64,000 nucleotides of DNA. It comes from Gammaproteobacteria bacterium (GTDB taxonomy: Bacteria; Pseudomonadota; Gammaproteobacteria; Steroidobacterales; Woeseiaceae). The notes under the pieces are model-generated. The model did not search any database and had not been told where the DNA came from. It worked only from the letters and a program-made list of their open reading frames with translations. Below, piece after piece: positions 1-7,844 of the stretch (positions are counted from its first letter, which is position 1; each line of letters starts with the position of its first letter). Position numbers and translations under genes: made by a program. Where the stretch lies: assembly GCA_013151645.1 (NCBI GenBank), contig JAADHU010000051.1, positions 62,001 to 126,000 of the forward strand, read 5' to 3'.

Positions 1-824
1 GCGGCGAAGTAATCACGCTCAAAACCGAGCTGATCATCGACACGGAGAGAGGTGAAATCACCATCGATTTTGCCGGTAGCTCGGGACCCAGTCGGAGCGG
101 CATCAATGTTGTCACGGCTTACACCCATGCCTACAGCACGTTCGCGATTCGCAGTATTCTGGACCCGGACCTGCCGAATAACGCGGGCAGCCTTGCGCCA
201 ATCATTATCAGGGCGCCCGAACAATGCATCGTCAACGCGCAATATCCATCGCCGGTCAATGCCAGACACGTGGTCGGCATGTACGTACCGTTTCCGATAC
301 TGAAGGCCTTGGCACAAGTGGTGCCGGACAAGATTCTCGCCGAGGGTTCCGGGGCGGTATGGACAATCCAGATCCAGGGCCGCGACAAGCACGGAAAATC
401 CTTTACCAGCTCGATGTTCAACTATTCCGGCGGCATGGGTGCGCGCAAGACCAAAGCCGGCCTCTCTGCAACCTGCTACCCGACCGGCGTCGCCGCCGTG
501 CCCGTGGAGGTGCTCGAGGCATCCATCCCCATCGCGTTCACGTGCAAGGAACTTGCACGGGGTACCGGTGGCAAAGGTCTCGTCGATGGCGGTGACGGAC
601 AGCGTATCGGCTTTCGAATGCGGACTGGACAGGAGTGGTTGCTCAACGCCATTCCCAGTCGGCTGAGTTCACAGGCCGAAGGCATGTTCGGCGCCGGCAA
701 TGGTGCAGCCGGCCAGTTCCTGGTCAACGGCGAGTCAAGCTCCGAGGCCAAGAAACTGGTCATGCAGGCGGACGACATCGTACTAATGCAAACCCCCGGT
801 GGCGGGGGCTACGGCGAGGCCTGA
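1..824 (+). CDS. Hydantoinase B/oxoprolinase family protein, C-terminal part
   Basis: The frame is open from base 3 and encodes the last 273 residues of a HyuB-type subunit. This family performs ATP-dependent hydrolysis of hydantoins, 5-oxoproline or acetone carboxylation-type reactions together with a HyuA subunit in the cytoplasm. Visible family signatures are the segment around AYSTFAIRS, the NARHVVG stretch, GGMGARKTK, and the glycine-rich end PGGGGYG that closes HyuB proteins. The family is usually 500-600 residues, so about half the gene lies upstream of the window, and the partner HyuA would be expected there too. The exact substrate cannot be assigned. The stop is TGA at 822-824. Confidence 0.88.
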   Translation, partial: GEVITLKTELIIDTERGEITIDFAGSSGPSRSGINVVTAYTHAYSTFAIRSILDPDLPNNAGSLAPIIIRAPEQCIVNAQYPSPVNARHVVGMYVPFPILKALAQVVPDKILAEGSGAVWTIQIQGRDKHGKSFTSSMFNYSGGMGARKTKAGLSATCYPTGVAAVPVEVLEASIPIAFTCKELARGTGGKGLVDGGDGQRIGFRMRTGQEWLLNAIPSRLSSQAEGMFGAGNGAAGQFLVNGESSSEAKKLVMQADDIVLMQTPGGGGYGEA

Positions 825-854
825 TGCCGAAATCGGTGCGACAACGTTGCCGGT

Positions 855-1346
855 TTATTCCTGAGTAAAATTCGGCGGAACCTGCGGGGTCTCGCCACCC
901 TTGACCCAAAGCAGCATTTCATTGCCCCACGGATCGCGAAAGCAGTGATTAAAACCGCCGAACTCCGCCCAAAAATGATCGCGCCAGAGAATAGTCGCCC
1001 CGAGTCGTTCCGCGGTGCCCAGAATTCTGTCCACGGAGTCATCTTCGCTGACCATGATCCATACACGCGCCTTGCGACCATCGTCCGCCAGCTTGCGTGG
1101 CTCGACGCCGTCCGGATCCGGGTGCGGTCGCGCATTGGCCGCGTTGTAAATTCCGAGATGAAGGTTCCCCACTTCACTTTGAGTGCCGTCCGATAAACTG
1201 AAGTTTTGTCCCGGCACCATGCGATGATAGTTGCCGTTTAGTCGCGGATCATCTTCCCAACCAAATACCTCCGCATAAAATTCACCTGCAGCATCAGGGT
1301 CATCGGAAGCAAGATCGACAAAAATAAGCGTATTGGGATATGACAT
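855..1346 (-). CDS. VOC (glyoxalase-fold) family protein
   Basis: This 163-residue protein has the vicinal-oxygen-chelate layout: an opening beta strand (NTLIFVDLAS), a DPDAAGEFYAEVFGW helix typical of the fold, and a closing FRDPWGNEMLLW segment, which is the classic end of a VOC domain. It has no signal peptide, so it is probably cytoplasmic. Members bind a metal and act on diverse small molecules (antibiotics, catechols, methylglyoxal adducts); the substrate here cannot be read from sequence. It is transcribed divergently from ribF across a roughly 110-bp gap and convergently with the hydantoinase gene, so it is probably monocistronic. Confidence 0.85.
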   Translation of the reverse strand: MSYPNTLIFVDLASDDPDAAGEFYAEVFGWEDDPRLNGNYHRMVPGQNFSLSDGTQSEVGNLHLGIYNAANARPHPDPDGVEPRKLADDGRKARVWIMVSEDDSVDRILGTAERLGATILWRDHFWAEFGGFNHCFRDPWGNEMLLWVKGGETPQVPPNFTQE

Positions 1347-1457
1347 GTTTTAATACTCTCCGTAGTAGCCCGTTGCAACTCCAGACAGTGTGAGGAGTTA
1401 ACCGGGCTCGATTGAATTATTATTAACGTAGCTAGGTTAGCAGGCCCGACTTAAATC

Positions 1458-2396
1458 ATGCAAATCATACGTAGTACAAATGGCACTCCGGTGGATCGCC
1501 TGGCGAAAGGCAGCATTGCGACGATCGGCGTTTACGACGGACTGCACCTGGGTCATCAAAAATTGCTTGATCGGGTGTTGTCAGAAGCACGGGATTCCGG
1601 TTTGCCATCACTGGTCATGAGCTTCGAACCCACACCGCAAGAGTTTTTCTCACCGCAAAACCCACCGCCCAGACTAATGCGTTTTGGTGAAAAATGTCAG
1701 GCGCTGGCCGAATATGGCGTTGATGTCTATTACTGTGCAAATTTCGACGCCGAGATGCGCAGCCTGACGGCAGAAGCATTCATTCAGAAGGTTCTTCTCG
1801 ACTCGCTCAAGGTGCGCAAACTGATCGTTGGCGAGAGTTTTCATTTTGGCTTGAATCGCAGCGGCAACACAGAGCTGCTGGAAAAGGCGGCCGAAAAACT
1901 CAATTTCGAAGTGCTTCGCGTTCCCGGCGTTAGTTACGAGGGCGAAACTGTGAGCAGTACGGCTGTTCGCCACGCCCTGTCGTCGGGTGACTTGCAGCGT
2001 GCGGCGGAGCTACTCGGCCGCCCATACCGCATGTCGGGCGAAGTAGTGCAGGGAAAGCACCTCGGTCGAAAACTCGGATTTCCCACCGCCAACGTAAACC
2101 CGGATCGCCTGCAGGTGGCCTTCATGGGTATCTTTGCCGCCAGGGTATCCGGACTGGGGCCGAACGTGTTGGACGGCGTTGCAAGTCTCGGCACCCGCCC
2201 CACGGTCAATGGCACGAAACCATTGCTTGAAGTGCATATTTTCGACTTCGACGAAGAAATTTATGGCGAGGAAATCCAGGTCGACTTCATCGAGAAATTG
2301 CGTGATGAGGAGAAATTCGACGATCTGGACGCGCTCATCGAGCAAATGCAAAAAGACGCGACGCAGGCACGCGACATTTTGGCGAAACTTGGGTGA
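1458..2396 (+). CDS. ribF: Bifunctional riboflavin kinase / FAD synthetase
   Basis: RibF phosphorylates riboflavin to FMN and adenylylates FMN to FAD. The N-terminal adenylyltransferase domain shows the nucleotide-binding GVYDGLHLGH motif (HxGH at residues 30-33) and the SSTAVR segment at 166-171. The C-terminal flavokinase domain shows GRKLGFPTANV with the diagnostic PTAN near residue 210. The 312-residue length is normal for the family. In many proteobacteria ribF precedes ileS and lspA, but here the next gene is a convergent amine oxidase, so that usual linkage is absent. FAD from RibF would serve the flavoproteins nearby, but adjacency is no evidence of a functional link. Confidence 0.96.
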   Translation: MQIIRSTNGTPVDRLAKGSIATIGVYDGLHLGHQKLLDRVLSEARDSGLPSLVMSFEPTPQEFFSPQNPPPRLMRFGEKCQALAEYGVDVYYCANFDAEMRSLTAEAFIQKVLLDSLKVRKLIVGESFHFGLNRSGNTELLEKAAEKLNFEVLRVPGVSYEGETVSSTAVRHALSSGDLQRAAELLGRPYRMSGEVVQGKHLGRKLGFPTANVNPDRLQVAFMGIFAARVSGLGPNVLDGVASLGTRPTVNGTKPLLEVHIFDFDEEIYGEEIQVDFIEKLRDEEKFDDLDALIEQMQKDATQARDILAKLG

Positions 2397-2454
2397 AGTG
2401 CGGGAAACGTCGTCATTGAGAAGCGAAGCGTCGCTGCAATACCGAGTGTTTCGC

Positions 2455-4083
2455 CTATACCGTATCGCGCTCAACGATGCCGTCGATGGCATGGTAAGCC
2501 GAAAGAATGGCACCTTCCTGCCAGCCCTGCAAAATGCTCAGGTGCTCACCGGCAAAAAATATATTCTCATCGGCCGTCAACAAGACGCCGGGATCTGACG
2601 TCCCCCAGGCGCCCAGTTGAAACGGGATCTTTGGCCACGATACGGTAATACCCCGGCTCACCTCGTTCGCGTATTCTGAGTGCAGGTTCGCCCCCGCGGT
2701 GATGCTGGTGCTCAGACGCTGTTGTACTGTCTGGTTGGAAAAATTGTTCCCGGCCACACCGCCAAACATATAGGCACCAACCAGGATGCCGCTGTCTTTA
2801 CCGTAGCGACTATTGGGGTACCAGATCTGGGTGATGTCCTGCGTCGTCCAGGAAATACCGCCATAGATATTGTGATCCTGTTCCCAGAATCGTCGAGACT
2901 GAAAGGCCACTTTGCCGGCCGCCGCGTAACTGAAACCATTGATGGCGGCTTGATGCGATGCGGAAAAGTCATTGGCAATATTGCGTAATACCGTGGCTGG
3001 AATCGTACATAGGCAGTAGTCCGCATCCATACTTGAAGCCGTGCCAAATCTGTCCTGATAAACCACCCGAACCCCGCCAACGATCTTGCGCACCTCGCTC
3101 ACGACCGCTTCATAAACGATATCCGTTGCTACGCGCGATTCGAAGGCCCTCGCGATTCGATCCATCCCGCCGATCGGCTGCAGCATGGTCGCTTGCTGAT
3201 TGATCCCCTCCGGGAAATCTGTGCGTAGCTGCAGGAAAGAATCGCGAATCAGGTCTTGTAATTGCGATGGGCTGAGCCGTTCACCACGGCGTCGACTACC
3301 GGTGTTTTCCTGGTCCGGAAAACCCGCGCGACTCGTGCCGGTATAGTCGAACGTGCCATCCAGGTCACCGTAATTTCGCAACATGTTCAGAACATTGGTT
3401 TTGTCGATCGCCGACAATTCCTGGTCCAGCGCATTCTGGCTGACCGCTGTCGCGAGCAAACGTGCAATGTTGCCGCGCGAATCCGCGCGCACGCGACGTA
3501 CTATTTGTGCTTGCCCGTTGAAAGATGCCGAGGAATGCAACAACGCTGCTCGATTGTCATTGATGAAAACCTCAAGGGCAACGCCGAACTCCCGGCAGTA
3601 TCCCAGCAAGAATTCATGGTGGTGCGAGATTCGCGCCGGACCGACATTGAAATAAAGGTCATCGTCAACATCGAACAGGCACATTTGCGAAGAATCCGTT
3701 TCAGTGACCGTATCGCCGGCGCGAATGGTTCGGTTACGACCACCCGCGTTCGGTAGCGCCTCCAGAATCGTGCAGGTATAGCCGAGCTTTTTCATCTCGA
3801 AGGCGGTCGTCATGCCCGCAATGCCAGCGCCGAGAATCACGACAGACTTGCCAATCCCGGCATTGCTCGGCCAGTCGCCGGGCCGAGGTGAGAGAAGGGC
3901 ATTGGGTGGCGGTGGCGGCGGGATGTTCGGCAACCCGGGTTCGGCTGACGAAGATCCGCAACTCGCGGCTACACTGCTGATACCCAGAGCGGTCATTGTG
4001 CGCAGCATGGTGGCGCTGCCCATTGTGTGTCCAATGGTCGCCAGAAATTCCCGCCGCGCCATTGTTTTCTGCTCGGAAGTCAT
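2455..4083 (-). CDS. Tat-exported flavin amine oxidase family protein
   Basis: This 542-residue flavoprotein resembles monoamine/L-amino-acid oxidases. The N-terminus has a twin-arginine motif (ARREFLATI, R10-R11) followed by a hydrophobic stretch and a possible lipobox ending at Cys42 (VAASC), then an unusual run of six prolines at 55-60. The dinucleotide-binding motif GAGIAG is at 85-90 with Glu108 ending the second strand and GGR at 114-116, as in the amine oxidase family. The C-terminal FFAGEHLS segment is the usual FAD-contacting motif. It is predicted to be folded with FAD in the cytoplasm, exported by Tat, and perhaps lipid-anchored in the periplasm. The amine substrate is unknown. It is convergent with ribF. 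Confidence 0.88.
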   Translation of the reverse strand: MTSEQKTMARREFLATIGHTMGSATMLRTMTALGISSVAASCGSSSAEPGLPNIPPPPPPNALLSPRPGDWPSNAGIGKSVVILGAGIAGMTTAFEMKKLGYTCTILEALPNAGGRNRTIRAGDTVTETDSSQMCLFDVDDDLYFNVGPARISHHHEFLLGYCREFGVALEVFINDNRAALLHSSASFNGQAQIVRRVRADSRGNIARLLATAVSQNALDQELSAIDKTNVLNMLRNYGDLDGTFDYTGTSRAGFPDQENTGSRRRGERLSPSQLQDLIRDSFLQLRTDFPEGINQQATMLQPIGGMDRIARAFESRVATDIVYEAVVSEVRKIVGGVRVVYQDRFGTASSMDADYCLCTIPATVLRNIANDFSASHQAAINGFSYAAAGKVAFQSRRFWEQDHNIYGGISWTTQDITQIWYPNSRYGKDSGILVGAYMFGGVAGNNFSNQTVQQRLSTSITAGANLHSEYANEVSRGITVSWPKIPFQLGAWGTSDPGVLLTADENIFFAGEHLSILQGWQEGAILSAYHAIDGIVERDTV

Positions 4084-4227
4084 TTGCCCTCCTCAGACAC
4101 CGAGTAGACGCGAACGCGTCAACCCTGAAATGATGGTGTTTGGAGGTTGAAACCGGAACAAGGTTCCCTTACAAGCCCGGAATCTTAGTTTGCATAGGCC
4201 CGTCGCAGGACCGACAGAACGCCGCTT

Positions 4228-5544
4228 CTACGCAGTGCCGTACTTCGTTTCCACCGTGATACCAACTTCTTTCAGAAAACCTGTTGGCAGTATGCCACCT
4301 GCTGAAACGATAACGGCATCATTCTTAATCGGTATGGATTTTCCTTCCTGCTCGATGAGCACAGAATCCCCCTGAATCGTTTTCACGTTCGAGTTCAGGA
4401 GGATCTGCATTTGCCCCGCTGCCGCCAGGGCCTCAACCTTGTTACGATTCTTGGCCTTGGCTCGCGTAAACGCGGCGGACCGGTACGACAAGGTTACTGT
4501 CGTTCCTGATTGCTCAGCGATACTATGCGCCGCTTCGAGCGCACTATCACCGCCGCCGACGACAAGCACGTGTTGATTTCGATATTGCTCGGGATCAATC
4601 AGTCGATAGACCACCTTTGAATGCTCCTCGCCCGGAACACCCAGTTGGCGAGGAGTACCTCGTCGACCAATCGTCAACATCACTGCGCGGGTTTCATAGG
4701 TGCCCTTGGTCGTCTCGACTTCAAAGCTCGTGCCGTCCGGTTTTTTCGTTATGCCGGTTACCCGCTCGTTATATTGAACCTTCAGTCCAGTCTCGCGCTC
4801 AACCCCATGCCAAAACTCCAGCAGCTTCTCTTTGCTCGTCTCCGTGAACTGCATCATTCCAACAACGGGCAGCAATGCCGGTTTGGTCATGACCAGTTTT
4901 CCTCGGGGAAAGTGGGCGACTGTTCCACCAAGGGAGTCCTGTTCAATGGTGACGTAACGCATTTTTCCCTGCATCGCGCCAAGGGAAGCGGCAAACCCGG
5001 CCGGACCGGCACCGACAATGACGACATCGAATCGACCTGATTTGCCCAGACCGTTGAGCTTTTTGACCGAGTCCATGGCCTGCTTACCTTGTTCGATGGC
5101 ATTTTTTATCAGGCCCATGCCACCCAGTTCTCCTGCGATAAAGATACCGGGTACAGTCGTCTCGAAATTTGGCTGCACCAGCGGTATGTCCACTCCGCGC
5201 CGCTCCGTGCCGAAGACCAGTTGTATGGCGTCGACGGGACAGGCTTTTTCGCACGCCCCATGTCCGATGCAATTGCTCGGCCCGACCAGCCTCGCCTTAC
5301 CACGAATAATCCCCAGGACAGGATGGGCATTCTGCTCCGGACACGCTGCAATACACGAACGACAGCCGACGCACTTGTGGATATCGATCACCGGGTGCAG
5401 CGACGGTGGCTCAAGCATGCTGGCGGCAATTGCCTCTTCCGCCGCCAGCAGGCTTGCCCGTTCCCTGCGCATTCTTGAGCGGATGTACCACACAAAAATC
5501 GCAAGGATGGGCACCAAATATAAGGTAAGTAGCAGCGGACTCAT
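4228..5544 (-). CDS. Membrane-anchored ferredoxin/FAD-NAD(P) oxidoreductase, apparently circularly permuted
   Basis: This 438-residue protein starts with one transmembrane helix (residues 3-20), then a ferredoxin domain. The first cluster motif is complete (C58, C61, C64, C68). The second is C92, His95, C98, C102, with His where the second Cys is expected. Residues 128-158 (TTVPGIFIAGE and following) look like the C-terminal FAD-contacting piece of a thioredoxin-reductase-like enzyme, yet they come before the FAD motif GAGPAG (178-183) and the NAD(P) motif VVGGGDSA. The protein ends just where that piece would normally follow. No redox CxxC is visible. It lies divergent to the multiheme cytochrome genes, and I infer that it moves electrons between NAD(P)H or ferredoxin and that chain. 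There is no close family I can name. Confidence 0.8.
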   Translation of the reverse strand: MSPLLLTLYLVPILAIFVWYIRSRMRRERASLLAAEEAIAASMLEPPSLHPVIDIHKCVGCRSCIAACPEQNAHPVLGIIRGKARLVGPSNCIGHGACEKACPVDAIQLVFGTERRGVDIPLVQPNFETTVPGIFIAGELGGMGLIKNAIEQGKQAMDSVKKLNGLGKSGRFDVVIVGAGPAGFAASLGAMQGKMRYVTIEQDSLGGTVAHFPRGKLVMTKPALLPVVGMMQFTETSKEKLLEFWHGVERETGLKVQYNERVTGITKKPDGTSFEVETTKGTYETRAVMLTIGRRGTPRQLGVPGEEHSKVVYRLIDPEQYRNQHVLVVGGGDSALEAAHSIAEQSGTTVTLSYRSAAFTRAKAKNRNKVEALAAAGQMQILLNSNVKTIQGDSVLIEQEGKSIPIKNDAVIVSAGGILPTGFLKEVGITVETKYGTA

Positions 5545-6063
5545 GGATTTTGATAGTACTTAAAAAATGACGAATGAACGGTAGCAGTGACAGGGCCGTC
5601 ATTGACACGGCTTCCTTCACATTATCGGTAACTGACACCCCCTGTAGAATGCATCTTGTGCCAGCCGATAGCGGGGCGATCAAGTTCCAACAGCGGAACG
5701 GAGTCGCACGATAAAATTCTGCTCCTTGTTCAACATCAACGGCTGAAACATTCCGGACGACGGTTAATTCGGCAGGCGCTACAGCAGTGGGGCTGCTTAT
5801 CGCAGAAAACATTTTGCCGAGGAAAATACGAATCATTACCATTTGCGAACTAACTGCTTGAAAGAAAATGGGTTTGCGAATTGTGTCGCAATTCGACGAC
5901 AAAAAATGCTTGTTTTTCAGGGTATTAGCGAAGAATTTTTTCGAAAATCACGGAACCCTTTACGGTATGAATTCGTCAAGTTAAGGAGCTACCGGTATTG
6001 CGGCTTGGTGCAGCGACATTTTTTGAGCATCAGGAAAACGTAACTTTAGTCAATGGAGATGAC
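5545..6063. other. Divergent intergenic region of about 520 bp
   Basis: This gap separates the oxidoreductase from the cytochrome locus and is visibly AT-richer than its surroundings. I find no convincing gene in it. It holds a perfect 7-bp inverted repeat (CGAATTG / CAATTCG, 5-bp spacer) at 5877-5895 that could be an operator. A TTGAT-AGTA-CTTAA sequence near 5552 only weakly resembles an FNR/Anr box. Promoters for both directions are expected here. Confidence 0.5.
5877..5895. promoter_or_regulatory. Inverted repeat, candidate operator upstream of cytochrome locus
   Basis: CGAATTG and CAATTCG form perfect 7-bp arms around TGTCG. The site lies about 170 bp upstream of the first plus-strand gene of the cytochrome cluster and in the only long AT-rich gap of the region. 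No regulator can be named, and a chance palindrome is possible. Confidence 0.3.
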
Positions 6064-6897
6064 ATGAGCGTACTATTTTTTGTGGTTGCGTTAGCGATGT
6101 CGATGCTTGCTGTCGCGATCGTCGCCAGACCGCTGATTTCCGTAGCAAGCAATCACGATAGGGGATTTGCACGACTACCGTTGCTAATTGTCGTCACCGT
6201 CGTTCTTCTGGCGATTGGACTTTATGCCATTATCGGTCGTCCGGATGCCACTTTTTCGTCAGCAGGTCGCGAAACCGGCATGGGCAGTTCACCGCCGGCC
6301 ACCACAACCGTGGCTGACAATAAGGTCGGCTCAATCGCGAGCCTGCTCGGTGGGCTGGAAGAAAGGCTGCGGCGCGAGCCGAATGATGCCGATGGCTGGT
6401 TGTTGCTCGCGAAATCCTATCAACGACTTGGCCAATTGGCGGAGGCCCGTGATGCCTATGCGAAAGCAAAAGCGTTAGGTCAGAGCGATGCCACGCTCGA
6501 ATCGTCTTTGACGGGTGACCATTTGCCTGCCAAAGGGGCCGTGGAAATCCGTGGACGCGTCAGCATTGCGCCGGATCTTGCCGCTTTACTGGACGAAGCA
6601 GCGACGGTATTCGTGTTAGCAAAAGCCGTCAACGGATCGCCAATGCCGCTCGCTGTTCTACGCAAACCAGCCGCCGAACTGCCCTTCGAATTTACGTTGA
6701 CGGATGAAATGTCCATGGTACGAGGCGGTGGCCTGTCGAGCGTTCCGGAAGTTATTGTCAGCGCGAAAATTTCGACATCCGGTGATGCTTTACAAACCGA
6801 TCCCGGCTACGAAGTACACAGTCGCCGGACCGCGACTGCCGACTCGTCTTATCTGGAGCTACGTATAGGCGCTGCCACGTCCACGGAAGATAAATAA
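6064..6897 (+). CDS. CcmI/CycH-like cytochrome c biogenesis TPR protein
   Basis: Start ATG 6064 is chosen because GGAG lies just upstream and the protein then begins with a membrane helix. The 277-residue protein has two N-terminal transmembrane segments (about 3-22 and 38-57), a TPR unit (EPNDADGWLLLAKSYQRLGQ and the helix after it), and a C-terminal CcmI-type beta domain recognisable from TVFVLAKA, MPLAVLRKP and the LPFEFTLTDEMSM segment. CcmI presents unfolded apocytochrome c to the heme ligation complex at the periplasmic face. No other ccm gene is nearby, so this is probably an extra copy serving the two heme-rich cytochromes encoded downstream (inference). An 17-bp gap leads to the next gene, consistent with an operon. 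Confidence 0.82.
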   Translation: MSVLFFVVALAMSMLAVAIVARPLISVASNHDRGFARLPLLIVVTVVLLAIGLYAIIGRPDATFSSAGRETGMGSSPPATTTVADNKVGSIASLLGGLEERLRREPNDADGWLLLAKSYQRLGQLAEARDAYAKAKALGQSDATLESSLTGDHLPAKGAVEIRGRVSIAPDLAALLDEAATVFVLAKAVNGSPMPLAVLRKPAAELPFEFTLTDEMSMVRGGGLSSVPEVIVSAKISTSGDALQTDPGYEVHSRRTATADSSYLELRIGAATSTEDK

Positions 6898-6914
6898 CAA
6901 AACGGACTTAGACC

Positions 6915-7823
6915 ATGAATGAGATAGCCATCAAACAGCCGATTGCTTTCGGAGAGAAACCCTCATCCGCGGCGACTCGGCCAAAACGAAAAAAAGACAG
7001 CTCTTTTTGGGGATACACTTCGTTGGCCGTACTAATCAGCATTGGTTGGTTACTGCGCGAAAAACAGTGGATCAATCCGGAACACGGTGTGGGCTACTGG
7101 CTTGGCATCGCTGGCGGATCAATGATGCTCGCCCTCCTTCTGTACCCGCTTCGTAAGCGTATTCGAATTCTCAATCTATTGGGGCCAACCAAGTACTGGT
7201 TTCGCCTGCACATGATCCTCGGCCTCGCCGGCCCGCTATTGATCCTGTACCACTGCAATTTTCAACTGGGCTCCTTTAATAGTCAGGTCGCGTTTTATAG
7301 CATGCTGCTCGTCGCCAGTAGTGGCATCATCGGGCGCCATTTCTACGCGCGCATTCATCGTGGTTTGTACGGCCAAAAAACCAGCCTGAGAGAGTTGCAG
7401 AACGAACTGACCGAGTCAGTTGAGAAAAGCCATGGGCTGGCCAAGTTGATGCCGCAACTGATCGGCAGGCTGGATACCTTGTCGAATGAGTTACAGGGCG
7501 ACCGGGTCACACAGTCTCTGGGTATTGGACGCAGCTTGCGCTGGACCTTCAGCCACCATTTCGTGCGCTTATCTTTGCTCATCACCGCCCGTCGTGAGCT
7601 AAAGGCTGCGGCCGCAACATCTGACGTCATCGCAAGAGACTACAGTCGCTTCAGCCGTCGCACGTCATCGTTCATTCGCGACTATACAAGTCTGATGGGC
7701 AGAGTCGCGCAATTTTCATTCTACGAGCGGCTGTTTGCGCTTTGGCACATCTTTCATCTGCCGATATTTTTCATGATGGTGATTTCGGCACTATTTCACA
7801 TACTCGCAGTACACATGTATTAG
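6915..7823 (+). CDS. Cytochrome-b-like polytopic membrane protein
   Basis: I do not recognise a named family. The 302-residue protein has about five predicted membrane helices (roughly 33-48, 60-77, 97-113, 124-140, 276-298) with a soluble, helix-rich section at 150-265. Histidines sit within or at the ends of helices: H99, H113, H142, H148, and a C-terminal group H278, H281, H295, H300. That pattern suits bis-histidine b-type heme ligation, as in ferric-reductase or b561-type domains. It lies between a CcmI-like gene and a 21-heme cytochrome, so the likely role is to oxidise quinol or accept electrons from the divergent flavoprotein and pass them to the periplasm. That role is inferred. A YedZ-like or cytochrome b561-like protein is the main alternative. 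Confidence 0.65.
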   Translation: MNEIAIKQPIAFGEKPSSAATRPKRKKDSSFWGYTSLAVLISIGWLLREKQWINPEHGVGYWLGIAGGSMMLALLLYPLRKRIRILNLLGPTKYWFRLHMILGLAGPLLILYHCNFQLGSFNSQVAFYSMLLVASSGIIGRHFYARIHRGLYGQKTSLRELQNELTESVEKSHGLAKLMPQLIGRLDTLSNELQGDRVTQSLGIGRSLRWTFSHHFVRLSLLITARRELKAAAATSDVIARDYSRFSRRTSSFIRDYTSLMGRVAQFSFYERLFALWHIFHLPIFFMMVISALFHILAVHMY

Positions 7824-7844
7824 GCCGAAAGGCCTGACGTCAGC

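Noticed and set aside
5545-6063. Several short frames in the gap (minus and plus strand) as extra genes.
   Set aside because: They lack ribosome sites and have protein compositions unlike real ones; the region looks like regulatory DNA.
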